Part shown: in pieces, positions 63,375 to 64,000 of the stretch
Numbering within the stretch: position 1 is the first letter of the stretch
How the letters are laid out: each line of letters starts with the position of its first letter
Source: Beroe forskalii
Taxonomy: Eukaryota > Ctenophora > Nuda > Beroida > Beroidae
Direction: 5' to 3'
Length of the DNA: 64,000 nucleotides
Assembly (NCBI GenBank): GCA_011033025.1
Contig: WFMF01000075.1
Span: 1 to 64,000 of the forward strand
Translations under genes and position numbers: made by a program
The notes under the pieces: model-generated
What the model saw: the letters and a program-made list of their open reading frames with translations, nothing else
Told to the model about the DNA's origin: nothing
Database searches by the model: none

Positions 63375-64000
63375 TTATATTGACCCCAAAAAATTTCCAG
63401 GGGCTAGGCCAAACCCCTTGCCATAGCTTGCTCACTGTGAAGGGCCCTGCCCAACCTGAAAAAATCCTGGCTATGGGCCTGGAACATGCAACTGTGCTTG
63501 GAAACATGGGATCAGGTGTCGAATGATTACCTTGTCTGAGGACATAGTGTTAAGCAACATGACCCATATAAAACCTTCCTGACTCTATCTCCAAATACCT
63601 CCCATTTGATAAGTGTCTGAAGAAGACTTTCCAGCATAAGCAGAAGAAGGGTGCAATCCCCTGGTTCTGGGAGCACATGTGTAATCATTCTGATTGTAGA
63701 ATCATGTGCCATCCTTCCTGTTGTGGATCTCTTTGCTCCATTTAAGTCCCTCTCTACCACCTTCCTGGCTGATGATTTCATACTATGGGCCTAAATTGTG
63801 AGGACCTGGAACCCCCTTAATCTTCCCTCTCCATATGTGGAATGTCAGTAACCAGATTTCGGCTTGATCTGCCTGCACTGCTAACACCCTGGAGTCCTTC
63901 CAATTAGTGTGTGGGTTTGATATCGTTTTTATCATTTTTAAGAATTGAGTTTCACTGCACCAATGATCAATCACTTAAAACTGCCCATCAAATTTTGGTT
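63375..64000. other. Flank, no gene recognised
   Basis: Two minus-strand open stretches (63527-63781, 63783-63974) have no recognisable domain and no clear splice context. Confidence 0.45.

Overview
The window is animal genomic DNA. It holds intron-split genes with GT/AG junctions, a nearly complete gene for the tyrosine-kinase regulator Cbl, a Penelope-like retroelement, several MITE-like elements and a very large amount of minisatellite DNA. Cbl with 4H/EF/SH2, RING and UBA domains fits an animal or close relative, and kilobase introns full of repeats favour an invertebrate animal. I cannot name the species. There are no operons, bacterial genes or CRISPR arrays.

Layout. 1-12.4 kb: intergenic DNA dominated by four tandem arrays (about 32, 31-36, 33/40 and 52 bp periods). 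12.4-15.9 kb: two unassigned minus-strand open stretches, separated by a damaged plus-strand Penelope-like element (RT plus GIY-YIG, 11-bp flanking duplication). 16-21.1 kb: AT-rich intergenic DNA with GC-rich palindromic MITE remnants, a tRNA-like relic and an E-box cluster. 21.16-24.24 kb: a five-exon plus-strand gene, pieced together here from splice phases. It encodes a 262-aa secreted, cysteine-rich, three-module protein with a GPI-type tail, and every intron but one carries a tandem array starting close to a splice site. 24.4-26.3 kb: AT-rich DNA with two related MITEs. 26.3-31.16 kb: a giant 22-bp array, each unit carrying TCACGTGA, running up to the stop codon of cbl.

31.17-62.35 kb: the cbl gene, minus strand, 16 exons found by translation and intron phase. 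N-terminal 4H, EF-hand, SH2, linker and RING exons lie at 62.35-43.39 kb. Proline-rich, acidic and lysine-rich tail exons lie at 41.27-31.9 kb. The last exon, with YEN motifs and the UBA domain, is at 31.60-31.17 kb. All junction phases agree except for one one-base conflict in exon 14. Exon 12 has lost its donor dinucleotide and is followed by a minisatellite made of intact donor copies.

The introns of cbl are built of repeats. The largest, between exons 9 and 10, contains an 8.3-kb inverted-repeat element inserted in a G-run of a tandemly repeated 0.73-kb unit, and a partial decoy copy of the RING exon. A general pattern is that tandem arrays start within about 10-30 bp of exon edges, so several may have grown from splice-site sequence. 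62.4-64 kb is upstream of cbl and holds a small MITE but no recognisable gene.
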